Source: Sipunculus nudus (taxonomy: Eukaryota; Annelida; Sipuncula; Golfingiida; Sipunculidae). Taken from it: 64,000 bases of DNA. Location: positions 20,933,079 through 20,997,078 of the forward strand of contig CM049307.1 of the NCBI GenBank assembly GCA_026874595.1, written 5' to 3'. The notes under the pieces were generated by a model. It saw only the letters and a list, made by a program, of their open reading frames with translations. It had not been told where the DNA came from and did not search any database. Positions 39,383 to 53,200 of the stretch are shown here, one piece after another (within the stretch, counting starts at the first letter, position 1; the number at the start of each line of letters is the position of its first letter). Made by a program: the position numbers and the translations under genes.

Positions 39383-40212
39383 TTGAGGGGGAGACTCTGG
39401 TTTAAATCAGGCAGCTAATTACAGCATCAGCTTAGAGGGAGACCCTGGTTTGAATCTGGTACCTAAATACAGCATCAGCTTAGTTTGAATCAGGTACCAA
39501 AATACAGCATCAGCTTAGAGGGAGACCCTGGTTTGAATGTGGTACCTAAATACAGCATCAGCTTGGTTTGAATTAGGTACCTGAATACAGCATCAGCTTA
39601 GAGGGAGACCCTGGTTTGAATTGGTACCTAAATACAGCATCAGCTTAGTTTGAATCAGGTACCAAAATACAGCATCAGCTTAGAGGGAGACACTGGTTTG
39701 AATCAGGCAGCTAATTACAGCATCAGCTTAGAGGGAGACCCTGGTTTAAATCAGGCACCTAAATACAGTATCACCTTACAGGGAGACCCTGGTTTAAATT
39801 AGGTACTTAAATACAGCATCTGCTTACAGGGAGACCCTGGTTTGAATCAGGTACTTAAATACAGCTTCAGCTTACAGGGAGACCCTGGTTTGAATCAGGC
39901 TGCTAATTACAGCATCAGCTTACAGGGAGACCCTGGTTTGAATCTGGTACCTTAATACAGCATCAGCTTACAGGGAGACCCTGGTTTGAATCAGGTACTT
40001 AAATACAGCATCAGCTTAGAGGGAGACCCTGGTTTGAATCAGGCAGCTAATTACAGCATCAGCTTAGAGGGAGACCCTGGTTTGAATCAGGCTGCTAATT
40101 ACAGTATCAGCTTACAGGGAGACCCTGGTTTGAATCAGGAAGCTAATTACAGCATTAGCTTAGAGGGAGACCCTGGTTTGAATCAGGTACTTAAATACAG
40201 CATCAGCTTAGA
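39383..40212 (+). repeat. 48-bp minisatellite, main block
   Basis: About 17 units of TACAGCATCAGCTTAGAGGG followed by AGACCCTGGTTTGAATCAGG and a short variable end (TACCTAAA or CAGCTAAT). Some units are truncated. Since 48 is divisible by 3, the 3' end gives a 125-codon frame (39986-40363) with a 16-residue repeat (LEGDPGLNQAANYSIS). I regard that as incidental. Confidence 0.92.
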
Positions 40213-40420
40213 GCTTAGTATTAGGATTTTCTTGCACATTTATTTTGGTTTGAGCAGGTCTATTCAATGTGGGGATCCCCTTTTGAGTCAGCTGTATCAC
40301 ATGTATTGGTCCTTAGAGCTTAAATCTCATGGTGGAACTCCCTCTTCCTTATTTCTTAAATAAATGTTGATATCTTGAAGGAGCAATGCTTCTTTATGGT
40401 AACTGTACTGCCATAGACTC

Positions 40421-40443
40421 GGGGGGGGGGGGGGGGGGGGGGG
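40421..40443 (+). repeat. Poly(G) tract, 23 bp
   Basis: The longest homopolymer in the window: 23 consecutive G, between the minisatellite and the MITE. Confidence 0.95.
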
Positions 40444-40632
40444 TTGTGAATGATTTTGAAACCAGTAATCTGAAGATGACAAACTGTGCCAGCTGATGAC
40501 TCCAGAGTGACCAAATGGGTAGCCACAGGGATTTATTAAACCAGGGTTAGTTGTTCTAGGTAAACAAATGGTTTACAATCCTGACATACCGGTGTCAAAC
40601 AAAAAAGAACTGTAAGGCCAAAAAAAAGGGTA

Positions 40633-40880
40633 TGGTTCTCAGGCACCACCGCATCAATTTTAACCCCCGTATAAAATATTCTTATTTTGATTTTTATCTA
40701 ATAAGAAGATAAAATAATACAATTTAGATATGATTTCCTATGTTATGTAGTGTTTTTACCTGTTTCGCAAAATATAATCAGAGCATTGATCATATGACAT
40801 TTTTATTGAAACATCCAAAAAAGGTAAAAAAAAATTTGCCCGCCAGAAATGATTTCTGAAAAAAAAGTGCCTGAGAACCA
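40633..40880 (-). mobile_element. TA-flanked MITE, copy B, in PDXDC1 3' flank
   Basis: A 248-bp element flanked by TA (40631-40632 and 40881-40882). The ends TGGTTCTCAGGCAC and GTGCCTGAGAACCA are perfect 14-bp inverted repeats. The interior is the inverse of copy A at 3895-4140. It lies 53 bp past the PDXDC1 stop, so it probably falls in the 3' UTR, and it holds the first AATAAA of that strand. Confidence 0.82.
40802..40807 (-). promoter_or_regulatory. Candidate poly(A) signal for PDXDC1
   Basis: AATAAA on the minus strand (in context CAATAAAA), about 125 nt past the PDXDC1 stop. It is the first canonical hexamer I found downstream of the stop, and it lies inside MITE copy B. Whether it is used is not known. 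Confidence 0.4.
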
Positions 40881-40932
40881 TAGCTTTTTTTTATCTAAGA
40901 TTTGTTATGGCATGGAGATAATAAAATCTTCC

Positions 40933-41267
40933 TTACTCCTCCGTAGCTACTTGTGCTGTCTCCACATGCTCGTGTGACACCTCATTGACCTCTTCTGCAT
41001 TTGGTTGGTTTTCTGTTTGGCCATCAGGTGTCGCCAGTGGTTCATCACCAGCCTCTATTTGGTTCTGTGGTTTTGAATTAGGAACGCCAGCCGTACTACT
41101 GGTGGATAAACTCTGATGTGACGTAGAGCTGGACTGAGAACTGGACCGTTTTCGATGCGGCTTGAGGTTGTTCTTGAGTGGACCACTCTTTTTTGGCGTA
41201 GCTTCAGGAGTTTTCTCCTGTACCTGCATGTGGTACTTGTAAGTGGCCTCCGTGCTCTCCACACGAC
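40933..41267 (-). CDS. PDXDC1: PDXDC1 last coding exon and stop
   Basis: A 335-nt coding part with acceptor atgttgacag, ending at TAA (40935-40933). It starts RVESTEATYKYHMQVQ, matching ESTEPIYVYKAQ in human, then KTPEATPKKSG, a Ser-rich stretch (SSSQSSSTSHQSLSTSS) and an acidic Gln/Glu-rich tail ending VATEE. The tail is low complexity and probably disordered. The open frame continues 28 nt above 41267, but that part is intron. Confidence 0.92.
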
Positions 41268-44200
41268 CTGTCAACATAAAAAGAACTCTTACCAAAAATC
41301 ACAGTCTGGCTGCTAAGGTGTAAAAGTGTAATCTAAAGCTACAGAAAGGGCTGGGTTTATTTTACTTAGTAGGCTTTCATGAAAGCCTGATATAAAACCC
41401 TGAGTAAAACCTTGCCTTATGACTACCGATGTCTAGTGACCACCTCAAAATAATGAGCACTTGTCCTTGATCCTGATTATTTCTTGCCCTTTATAAAAGA
41501 CCTCACTCAGATGACCACCTTGAAAATCCAACCACTGTATCAAGGTCGCAATGGAGGTCATACTGTATCTGTATATTCTAGGACTGTCTTTTGTTGAGAT
41601 TATGACAATCATTAGACGCAATAGTTTCTTCATCACTACTGGGCTGCTATTTAAAAATAATTTAAGTGATAAACATAAAACAGCAGCTGTTATGATGCCT
41701 TGGACAATCTATTGTCAGGTATTTATTTTTCTTATTCTGAAATATTACCTTCTTAAATTAAAAGGGAAACATACCCTGGAGGGTATAATCAAAACAGCAG
41801 TTCAGGTCATAATTAAATTTGTTTAGAGTAACCTACTTGCTAAATCAAAGGAGTGATCAAGACTGAAATCAGTTGAAAACTGACGACAGATACACTGCAG
41901 GAGAACTGAGATATTTACCTGAGGCCAAGTTAAAGGTACGTCCCTTCATCTCAACATCTTTGCTTGGCGGTGACCACCAGTTCAGGAGTGAGCCAACCAT
42001 AGGTACTTGTCTAAGTATGCCCTGCAGGAAAATAACACAAAATATGACCCATATACCTCTCTAACTTTGGGCTACAGAAACAAAATTAAAAATCATTAAG
42101 CATAATTGATATTCCTCTCTATGCTTGCCCTGTAGATTATGTGTTTTGAAAATAGGGAAACCTGGTCTTTTCACTCAGCAGGTGGGAACTGAAAAGAGCA
42201 ATGAATGGTACATACTGAAAAGTAAGCAGGATAACCAGGTCTGACAGCCTCGTATTTGGAAAATGCAAACCCCTATTCTTAGAAACTCTTAACCTTACGC
42301 ATATCAGTGTAATCATGTTCCCAACCATCATAACAGCCGAGGTTAAATTCCATTACCACACGATGGTTGTGAAACTGAAATAATGATATGACACAGGCTG
42401 ATTAAGAACTAAGTATATTATCAGATAGCAAATACATATATGTAACTTGCCTCACTCATTAACTTGGATTCATTTTCTTTCTTCAGATCAGCATTAGCTG
42501 CCTCAATGCCCTGCTTCACAACATCTGCCATGGTCTCCAAAAACTGAAACAAAAATCAAGGTCTGCCATCATAAAACTCACGTGAAAATATTTAAAAAAT
42601 GCTGGTCTATGGTGGGGATTGAATCTGTGCCATGATGAACACAAGGTCTGTGACATGATGAACACAAGGTCTGTGACATGAACACAAGGCCTGTGACATG
42701 AACACAAGGTCTGTGACATGATGAACACAAGGTCTGTGACATGAACACAGTGTGTGCCATGATGAACACAAGGTCTGTGCCATGACGAACACATGGTGTG
42801 TGCCATGATGAACACAAGGTCTGTGACATGATGAACACAAGGTTTGTGACATGATGAACACAAGGTCTTTGACATGATGAACACAAGGTCTGTGACATGA
42901 TGAACACAAGGTCTGTGACATGATGAACACAAGGTCTGTGCCATGATGAATACAAGGTCTGTGCCATGATGAACACAAGGTCTGTGCCATGATGAACACA
43001 AGGTCTGTGACATGATGAACACAAGGTCTTTGACATGATGAACACAAGGTCTGTGACATGATGAACACAACACAAGTTTTGTGACATGATGAACACAAAG
43101 TCTGTGACATGATGAACACAAGGTCCGTGACATGATGAACACAAGGTCTGTGACATGAATATAAGGCATGAGACATGATAAACACAACACAAGGTCTATT
43201 ACATGATGAACACAAGGTCTGTGACATGATGAACACAAGGTCTGTGCCATGAGAAACACAAGATCTGTGACATGATGAACACAAGGTCTGTACAATGATG
43301 AACACAAGGTGTGTGCCATGATGAATACAAGGTCTGTGACATGATGAACACAAGGTGTGTGCCATGATGAACACAAGGTCTGTGCCATGATGAACACAAG
43401 GTCTGTGACATGATAAACACAAGGTCTGTGACATGATGATCTGTGGCATGATGAACACAAGGTCTGTGACATGATGAACACAAGGTCTGTGACATGATGA
43501 ACACAACACAAGTTTGTGACATGATGAACACAAAGTCTGTGACATGATGAACACAAGGTCTGTGCCATGATGAACACAAGGTCTGTGACATGATGAACAC
43601 AAGGTCTGTGACATGATGAACACAAGGTATGAGACATGTTGAACACAAAACAAGGTTTGTTATATTATGAACACAAGGACTGTGACATGATGAACACAAC
43701 ACAAGGTCTGTGACATGATGAACACAAGGTCTGTGACATGATAAACACAAGTTCTGTGACATAATGAACACAAAGTCTGTGACATGATGAACACAAGGTC
43801 TGTAACAGGATGAACACAAGGTCTGTGACATGATGAACACAACACAAGGTCTGTTACATGATGAACACAAGGTCTGTGACATGATGAACACAACACAAGG
43901 TCTGTGACATGATATACACAAGGTGTGTGACATGATGTACACAAGATCTGTGACATGATGAACACAAGGTCTGTACAATGATGAACACAAGGTGTGTGCC
44001 ATGATGAATACAAGGTCTGTCACATGATGAACACAAGGTGTGTGCCATGATGAACACAAGGTCTGTGACATGATAAACACAAGGTCTGTGCCATGATGAA
44101 CACAAGGTCTGTGACATGATTATCTGTGGCATGATGAACACAAGGTATGTGACATGATGAACACAAGGTCTGTGACATGATGAACACAAGGTGTGTGCCA

Positions 44201-47200
44201 TGATGAACACAAGGTGTGTGCCATGATGAACACAAGGTGTGTGCCATGATGAACACAAGGTCTGTGACATGATGAACACAAGGTCTGTGACATGATGAAC
44301 ACAAGGTCTGTGACATGAACACAGTGTGTGCCATGATGAACACAAGGTCTGTGCCATGACGAACACATGGTGTGTGCCATGATGAACACAAGGTCTGTGA
44401 CATGATGAACACAAGGTTTGTGACATGATGAACACAAGGTCTTTGACATGATGAACACAAGGTCTGTGACATGATGAACACAAGGTCTGTGACATGATGA
44501 ACACAAGGTCTGTGCCATGATGAATACAAGGTCTGTGCCATGATGAACACAAGGTCTGTGCCATGATGAACACAAGGTCTGTGACATGATGAACACAAGG
44601 TCTTTGACATGATGAACACAAGGTCTGTGACATGATGAACAAAACACAAGTTTTGTGACATGATGAACACAAAGTCTGTGACATGATGAACACAAGGTCC
44701 GTGACATGATGAACACAAGGTCTGTGACATGAATATAAGGCATGAGACATGATAAACACAACACAAGGTCTATTACATGATGAACACAAGGTCTGTGACA
44801 TGATGAACACAAGGTCTGTGCCATGAGAAACACAAGATCTGTGACATGATGAACACAAGGTCTGTACAATGATGAACACAAGGTGTGTGCCATGATGAAT
44901 ACAAGGTCTGTGACATGATGAACACAAGGTGTGTGCCATGATGAACACAAGGTCTGTGCCATGATGAACACAAGGTCTGTGACATGATGAACACAAGGTC
45001 TGTGACATGATGATCTGTGGCATGATGAACACAAGGTCTGTGACATGATGAACACAAGGTCTGTGACATGATGAACACAACACAAGTTTGTGACATGATG
45101 AACACAAAGTCTGTGACATGATGAACACAAGGTCTGTGCCATGATGAACACAAGGTCTGTGACATGATGAACACAAGGTCTGTGACATGATGAACACAAG
45201 GTATGAGACATGTTGAACACAAAACAAGGTTTGTTATATTATGAACACAAGGACTGTGACATGATGAACACAACACAAGGTCTGTGACATGATGAACACA
45301 AGGTCTGTGACATGATAAAGACAAGTTCTGTGACATAATGAACACAAAGTCTGTGACATGATGAACACAAGGTCTGTAACAGGATGAACACAAGGTCTGT
45401 GACATGATGAACACAACACAAGGTCTGTTACATGATGAACACAAGGTCTGTGACATGATGAACACAACACAAGGTCTGTGACATGATATACACAAGGTCT
45501 GTGACATGATGAACACAAGATCTGTGACATGATGAACACAAGGTCTGTACAATGATGAACACAAGGTGTGTGCCATGATGAATACAAGGTCTGTCACATG
45601 ATGAACACAAGGTGTGTGCCATGATGAACACAAGGTCTGTGCCATGATAAACACAAGGTCTGTGCCATGATGAACACAAGGTCTGTGACATGATTATCTG
45701 TGGCATGATGAACACAAGGTATGTGACATGATGAACACAAGGTCTGTGACATGATGAACACAAGGCGTGTGCCATGATGAACACAAGGTGTGTGCCATGA
45801 TGAACACAAGGTGTGTGCCATGATGAACACAAGGTGTGTGCCATGATGAACACAAGGTGTGTGCCATGATGAACACAAGGTGTGTGCCATGATGAACACA
45901 AGGTCTGTGCCATGATGAACACAAGGTCTGTGACATGATGATCTGTGGCATTATGAACACAAGGTCTGTGACATGATGAACACAAGGTCTGTGACATGAT
46001 GAACACAAGGTCTGTGACATGATGAACACAAGGTCTGTGACATGATGAACACAAGGTCTGTGACATGATGAACACAAGGTCTGTGACATGATGATCTGTG
46101 GAATGATGAACACAAGGTCTGTGACATGATGAAAACAAGGTCTGTGACATGATGAACACAAGGTATGAGACATGTTGAACACAACACAATGTCTGTTACA
46201 TGATGAACACAAGGTGTGTGATATGATGAACACAAGGTGTGTGCCATGATGAACACAAGGTCTGTGACATGATGAACACAAGGTCTGTGCCATGATGAAC
46301 ACAAGGTCTGTGCCATGATGAACACAAGGTCTGTGACATGATGAACACGAAGTCTGTGACATGATGAACACAAGGTCTGTGACATGATGAACACAAGGTC
46401 TGTGACATGATGAAAAGAAGGTCTGTGACATGATGAACCCAAGGTCTGTGACATGATGAGCACAAGGTCTGTGACATGATGAACACAAGGTCTGTGGCAT
46501 GAATACAAGATCTGTGACATGAACTCAAGATCTGTGACATGAACACAAGGTGTGTGCCATGATGAACACAATGTGTGTGGCATGATGGACACATTGTGTG
46601 TCATGATGAACACAAGGTCTGTGACATGATGAACACAAGGTCTGTGACATGATGAAAACAAGGTCTGTGACATGATGAAAACAAGGTGTATGACATGATG
46701 AACACAAGGTCTGTAACATGATGAACACAAGGTCTGTGCCATGATGAACACAAGGTCTGTGCCATGATGAACACAAGGTCTGTGACATGATGAACACAAG
46801 GTCTGTGACATGATGAACACAAGGTCTGTGACATGATGATCTGTGACATGATGAACACAAGGTCTGTGACATGATGAACACAAGGTCTGTGACATGATGA
46901 ACACAAGGTATGAGACATGATGAACACAAAACAAGGTTTGTTATATTATGAACACAAGGACTGTGAAATGATGAACACAACACAAGGTCTGTGACATGAT
47001 GAACACAAGGTCTGTGACAGGATGAACACAAGGTCTGTGACATGATGAACACAACACAAGGTCTGTTACATGATGAACACAAGGTCTGTGACATGATGAA
47101 CACAACACAAGGTCTGATGAACACAAGGTGTGTGACATGATGAACACAAGGTGTGTGCCATGATGAACACAAGGTCTGTGACATGATGAACACAAGGTCT

Positions 47201-50200
47201 GTGCCATGATGAACACAAGGTCTGTGCCATGATGAACACAAGGTCTGTGACATGATGAACACAAGGTCTGTGACATGATGAACACAAGGTCTGTGACATG
47301 ATGAACACAAGGTCTGTGACATGATGAACACAAGGTATGTGACATGATGAACACAAGGTCTGTGACATGATGAACACAAGGTCTGTGACATGATGAACAC
47401 AACACAATGTCTGTTACATGATGAACACAAGGTCTGTGACATGATGAACATAAGGTCTTTACTTGAACACAATGTCTGTGACATGAACACAAGGTCTAAA
47501 TGACCAATGATGGTAAACAAGCATATTTGCATAATTAACACAAACTATTTTTTCAATGCATAACTTAAACAGATTAAAGTTCAGTACAGTATTTTTAATT
47601 TCACTAGATAAATAGATTCATCTGAGATATTAGGAGTACAAATAATTCTATGCTTGACAGCTGCCAGTAAAAATTTATAAAACCATTCACTCTTGACTAT
47701 AATTAAAGTTTCTCTTAACAATATCTAAAATGACTGTTGTTGTCTGAGTTGATTTAACTGTCTCTTTTATATCTTTAGGTACAGTGATATTACAGTTTAT
47801 GTCATATTCTATGTCTTAATATGAATCATCACTGACCTCAGCAGAGTCTTCTACCTCCTTCCCTGTGGTAAATACCAGAGCAACCAGTTCTTCCAGGTCA
47901 GTTTCTTCAGTGATCAGACCAAACCTGACACACACCATGCCATCTACACTCATACCTGGAGATAACAAGAAAACTCTGAGCAGACAGACAATACAACACA
48001 CCAATACCTGTCTATGTGGAACAGCTAAGTTTTGGAATAATTTTGCTTGGTAGCCAAGAATATAAAATAACATTTAAAGGGTACACATCAATATGCTATA
48101 TTAAGGTAGTTTTCAAACAGCATGAAATATATTATATCTAAAGAGATAATATGGTGCTTAAGACAAATTTTTCATGAGTGAAAAATGATATAAATCTGAA
48201 ATCTAAAAGAGTAAAAATGCAAATATAGCTAACAAATAATCCAGGGTACAAGAATATACCTTAAATATTTTTGTTTGTTGCGTAAGCTTATATCTTGTAT
48301 GTTATTGTTAGTTAACGGTTTAATCTTACCCATAGAGAAGGCACTGTCTGAGGATTTGAGTTGTTGTACCAGGGCTCGGTTCAGATCGTTCACGTCGTCA
48401 CGGTCCTTCACCGTCAGCGTGTCCTTCCTCTCCAGTATGCCATCAGGTATGTACCTGATTACACAGAAACAACACTACTGTACTTTCTCATTTTAAGACA
48501 AAAAATCTCACAACAATCACATCCTGTGTTCAGAAGATGCATTCCGTAAGCCCCATAAAGGTCTAATTACACAAAACTTGCTTTAAAACCTAAATCAAAT
48601 GGCTATAAAAAGATACAAAGAATGTTACATCCTGCAAGATAGTTAAATGAAACTGACAGTAAAGGGTTGATACAAGGTTGAGACTGTAAGTGCTGCACAT
48701 ATTGTTATTTTAAAGCAATATAAAACAATTTATGACCCTGCACAGGCCTCTGTCAGTATGATAAGTATAACAAGTATTATATAAATATATTTGTGAAGGA
48801 TGGACACATATTAAATAAATGAAATATGATATATTATTTATTAATTAGAATGAAGCTGTATAATGTTTTGTACATTAATCAATAAGTAGTGGGTATTGAT
48901 CTAAATGACAGATTTGGTTGACAGATTCTCTACAAACAGAAACCATATTCTAACTAAAATTCTCCCACGGGCACATATTGTGCCAATGATAAAGGTTAAC
49001 TTTTTTATGATCAGTTATAAATTTTATATGGCAAAAGTGAGCTAGCTTTGCTGTATGTGTGTGTACTTACTGTATTGCACCAAGCCCTGCCCAGTGAGGG
49101 ACCTCCACTAGTTGTAAGTTATCTTGCGCCTCTACAATGTCCTGGAACTCTGCCCTTTGCCTAACTGTGGCATCAAGTATGGTCAGATGAGTTTTGATAT
49201 GATCAAGAAACTTTGTAATATCCTCCGGCTTTGTATTAAACTCTGGAACAAAAAAGAAAATGCAAAACATGTTACTTTAAAACAATATTACATGTTATGA
49301 GTACCATGATACATACAACGTTCACCAGAACCCTGTATTTTTACTCCAAAAGAAAAAACAGTGTGTCAGTGAGGTAGTGCTCATCTGATACCCCCTACAT
49401 CAACAAAAATTATGCAATTTTTACGAAGTGCATGTAATGAACCTCATATTTAAGAAAATTGATATCTCAGTTGGTCCCACCTGCAGGTTACTTGTGGTGT
49501 ATAGAGTTATAAAGGTTAGGGAATTTTAAATCACCTTAAATAAACCAAAACCACAGCTGAAAACTTAATAATGTGGCAAAAAATACAGAAATACAAATAT
49601 GTAAGATGTAGAAAGTCAATATGTTAGGTTCTAAATACAGAATGTTGGACCTGCACTTCCACCATCATAATATAACATGACTCATGGATATGAACCATTG
49701 CTGTGACTTACTGTGGACAGCTTCAATGGCTGAGAACCTGATACTGACACCCTCCTTGTCCACATCTACAGCACTGATGTGAACCTGAGGGTTGGTTCTA
49801 CGTAACGTCTCAGCCAGCTGAAAGACAGACACACAGAAACATGTACACGTCCTGTCACACTCGGTGAAACCAGTGTATTAAGACCAAGGATGGGACTGGC
49901 CAAAGTGGTCTTAATTCATAGATAGCTAGATGGTCTTATCAGACAGGTCAGCTGTAACAAATGTGAATGTTTTCAGTTCAATGAACTGAAAGGGGGGGGG
50001 GGGGTCTGAATATACTGGTAGTCTCATTACAGAGGTGGTCCTTGAGACAGGTTCCACTGTATTTCAATAAAACATGCTCAATTAACATAATATATTTGTT
50101 AATATGTGTTTCGTACATACATATGAACACAATAATACATTTATATGTACATAGACAGTGCTTGTTGTGCACTAAAGTATTACACTATAGAGCAAGTTTT

Positions 50201-53200
50201 TACTTGTGAAGCAAATAATTCTGCATATGAATTAGTGTCATTTGTTTCCTATTTTATTCTTATACTTATCAGGTCACACAGAAGCATGTGGCACCAAATC
50301 TCTGACAAACTAGACACTTAGGTGTCACTGATATCATTTTATCAATACAATTTAATGATGCCATTATAAATATTGAGCACATCCGCATTGCAATTGATTG
50401 TTTCAAGTTAGTGTACATAGGTTCAGCCAGTCTGACATGAATATATAAAATTTACAATTTTCATTCATGAATACTAAAAATTTAAAGTTCTCAAACCACA
50501 GTCATGTGGGAGAGAAACAATTTTTACATGGAGTATTGCCAAATATATTATAAACAGCATACATTCTCAGCAATAAACATACCCAGACATTGAGGGAATC
50601 AAAATATGGATCCCTATCTGACTCATCCTCCTCTGTGTTGTCGTCAGCCTCGTCTGTTTGTTCTTCAGCAGATTTTCCTGAAGTCGCCACTTCATTTGTG
50701 CCATTCTCTGAAAAACAAATAATTTTAGCTGTTATATTAAAACCAGCTACTCACAAACCCTTACTATGTCTGTGATTGTGATTTCTGGCATACGCTGAAA
50801 CATATTAATAAACTCTAGGTATTTCTGTTAAGAAGAGTTTTTATAACTCCTCTGTGATGAATGTGTGAGCTTGTTGCTCTACAAGCTGTTAGTTAACACA
50901 GCAATGTAGATAAACAGAAAAACTGTAATCTAAGATGGTTCATTGCATATATGGAGTTAAAAAGTCATTAATTGCCAAATGCCGTTTGTAAAACAGGGGT
51001 TCATATATCTTTCCCACCAGATGTCCTGGTTGAATGTGTTTGGATTATTTTTGCAGGCCCCCCCCCCCCCACGTTATAAGCATGTGGCTATAAACAAAAC
51101 AAACAGTTGGTGTGAGGTGGGATCAGTGTGAGAGGTTCAGAGGATTATCTCAAGTTGATCGATGTCTGATATCAGAATAAGTCCCTTTAATGATACACTG
51201 CCATCAAAAATATTGATTAGAAACCATTTCAGATAAATTCTACAAACTGATTCCCTAAAGCTTTATATTTTCTTTTTCAAAACCCCTTTCCCAGGAGGTG
51301 GCAGACACTGAATAAAAAGCTGAAGTTGCTGAAGGTTCATGTATTTAATACATCTTAATGATTCTTACTTTCAGCATTGCAACTCTGGGATTGTTTGTGC
51401 TTTGATCACAATATACAATGTACAGAGTTGAAAAGCAAGCTGTGTTCTTTTGGGTAAATTTTCCAATACTTGAGGGCTTTAGGTAGTTTTAAAGCAATTT
51501 TGCAATTCCAGGAAACAATCGAGTAAATTGCTACTGTGTTGCCACCTCTGGGTTATGATGATTTTTACATATTGTGCTCATAATTTCTTGAGTTATATGT
51601 CATTCACAGATGGATTACTATCAGAGGTGTAACCTAGCAATATGTTAATTTATCTAGCAATAGAAAATCACAGAAAAATTACACAAGTAACACCATTTAG
51701 TTAAGATATTTGCGGTCTAATGTTATTTATGTGTAATATTTCAAAGATGGCAAGTGTGACTAGACATTATCATGTTGTAGATTCCTAAAGTAAACTCGTC
51801 AACTTGATGGCACCCTGCTTTATGTATGTCCTGATAATTCCTTTGACACTAACATCATAACAGTTCATTATGTATTACTTTGGCTATCTATCTTCAATGA
51901 CTCTACTATCCACCCTCTTAAAGGAGCAAACTAATAGACAGATTAGTGTGATACTTATTTTGCTCACACTGGGCTGTCCTAATTTCAGTGTTAATTAGTA
52001 CACTTACCTGACACCAGGGGCAGTGGTCCTACATATCTAAATACTACTGTTGGATTCTCCAACTCATAAATAATCTGAAAAGCAAAATTACAACGAGTCA
52101 AAATTAGCAAACCTCAGATTTAAATTACAAAGAGTATCAAAATCTTTTCTTCTATATTACCATAACCATGCTTAAACTGTACTTAACTAAACATTCATCC
52201 AATTCATCAATTATAGAAGACCAAAGCATTATTGGTGCAAATAAAATTATCTTAAAGCAGCCCTAAAATCCTATGATTTTAAAATTTCTTTTAACTTAAC
52301 AAACAATAAAACTATATTGAGCCATTAATTGCCTAATGTAACAAGGCCATGCAAGGGTAACATGAACTCAACACTGGGATGCATGAACATAGCAAGCAGT
52401 AAATACTGGAGGATCAACAATGTTACACTGCATGGAACACTAATTATTTTATTTAATCAGTTTGTTCAATCATACTAAAGAAACACCATTTGGTAATCTA
52501 TTTATTTTTTATATATTTTATCTCCCTTATTTTTGGTGGTTCTTGTTTAAAACATGAACTGTATATCTAAACAAAATGCTTTTGAAAACAAAATGATGAC
52601 AAATACAAATATAAAATCTTAGCCTACATGATTTCACAGTATGTGTGAGTTATTGAGAGAACCTTACTAATATGTGAAGCATGAAAGACCATCATACAGT
52701 TAATCTTTTATCATTCAGGTGAATACAAGTCAATCAACTAATCTTGGATTTTCAGTATTTTTTTCTTTAGCAAATTCGTTTTTTTTTGTTAATGATTCAT
52801 AAAAGAGAAAAAGTGAATTGCTGATTCTGAATACGGTTGGTGAGAGCACTTAATTATGTAGAGGACCAAATATAGTCACACAGGCTTACAAATTGGCCAT
52901 CATGCAATAACTCTAACGCTGCTCACATGTCCCTTGTTCTCTCTTTCTTTCTCTCTCTTTCTTTCTCTCATTCTCTCTCCATTTCCTTCTGTCATAGAGA
53001 CCTGTACAAACATACACACAAACAAACACACAAACTCAAGATATATTAAATAGTAAGACTAAATGAACAATATAGGAGAGTTCCCAAAACCAGAGTGAAC
53101 AGTCAAGAGTCAATAAAGACAGGTCTACCAGCAAGCTACTTATGCTAGACAGTGCTGTTAAGCCACACCACTTACAAGAGCACTGATAGCTCTGTTAAGC

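Noticed and set aside
42625-47496. Regularly spaced repeats suggesting a CRISPR array
   Set aside because: Units are directly contiguous with no unique spacers, there are no cas genes, and the context is an animal intron.
42516-47541. Minus-strand open frames of 100-457 codons rich in Cys, His and Val, resembling metal-binding repeat proteins
   Set aside because: All arise from the 23-bp satellite, which lacks stops in every minus frame. Overlapping frames are equally open, and the array lies in an intron of PDXDC1.
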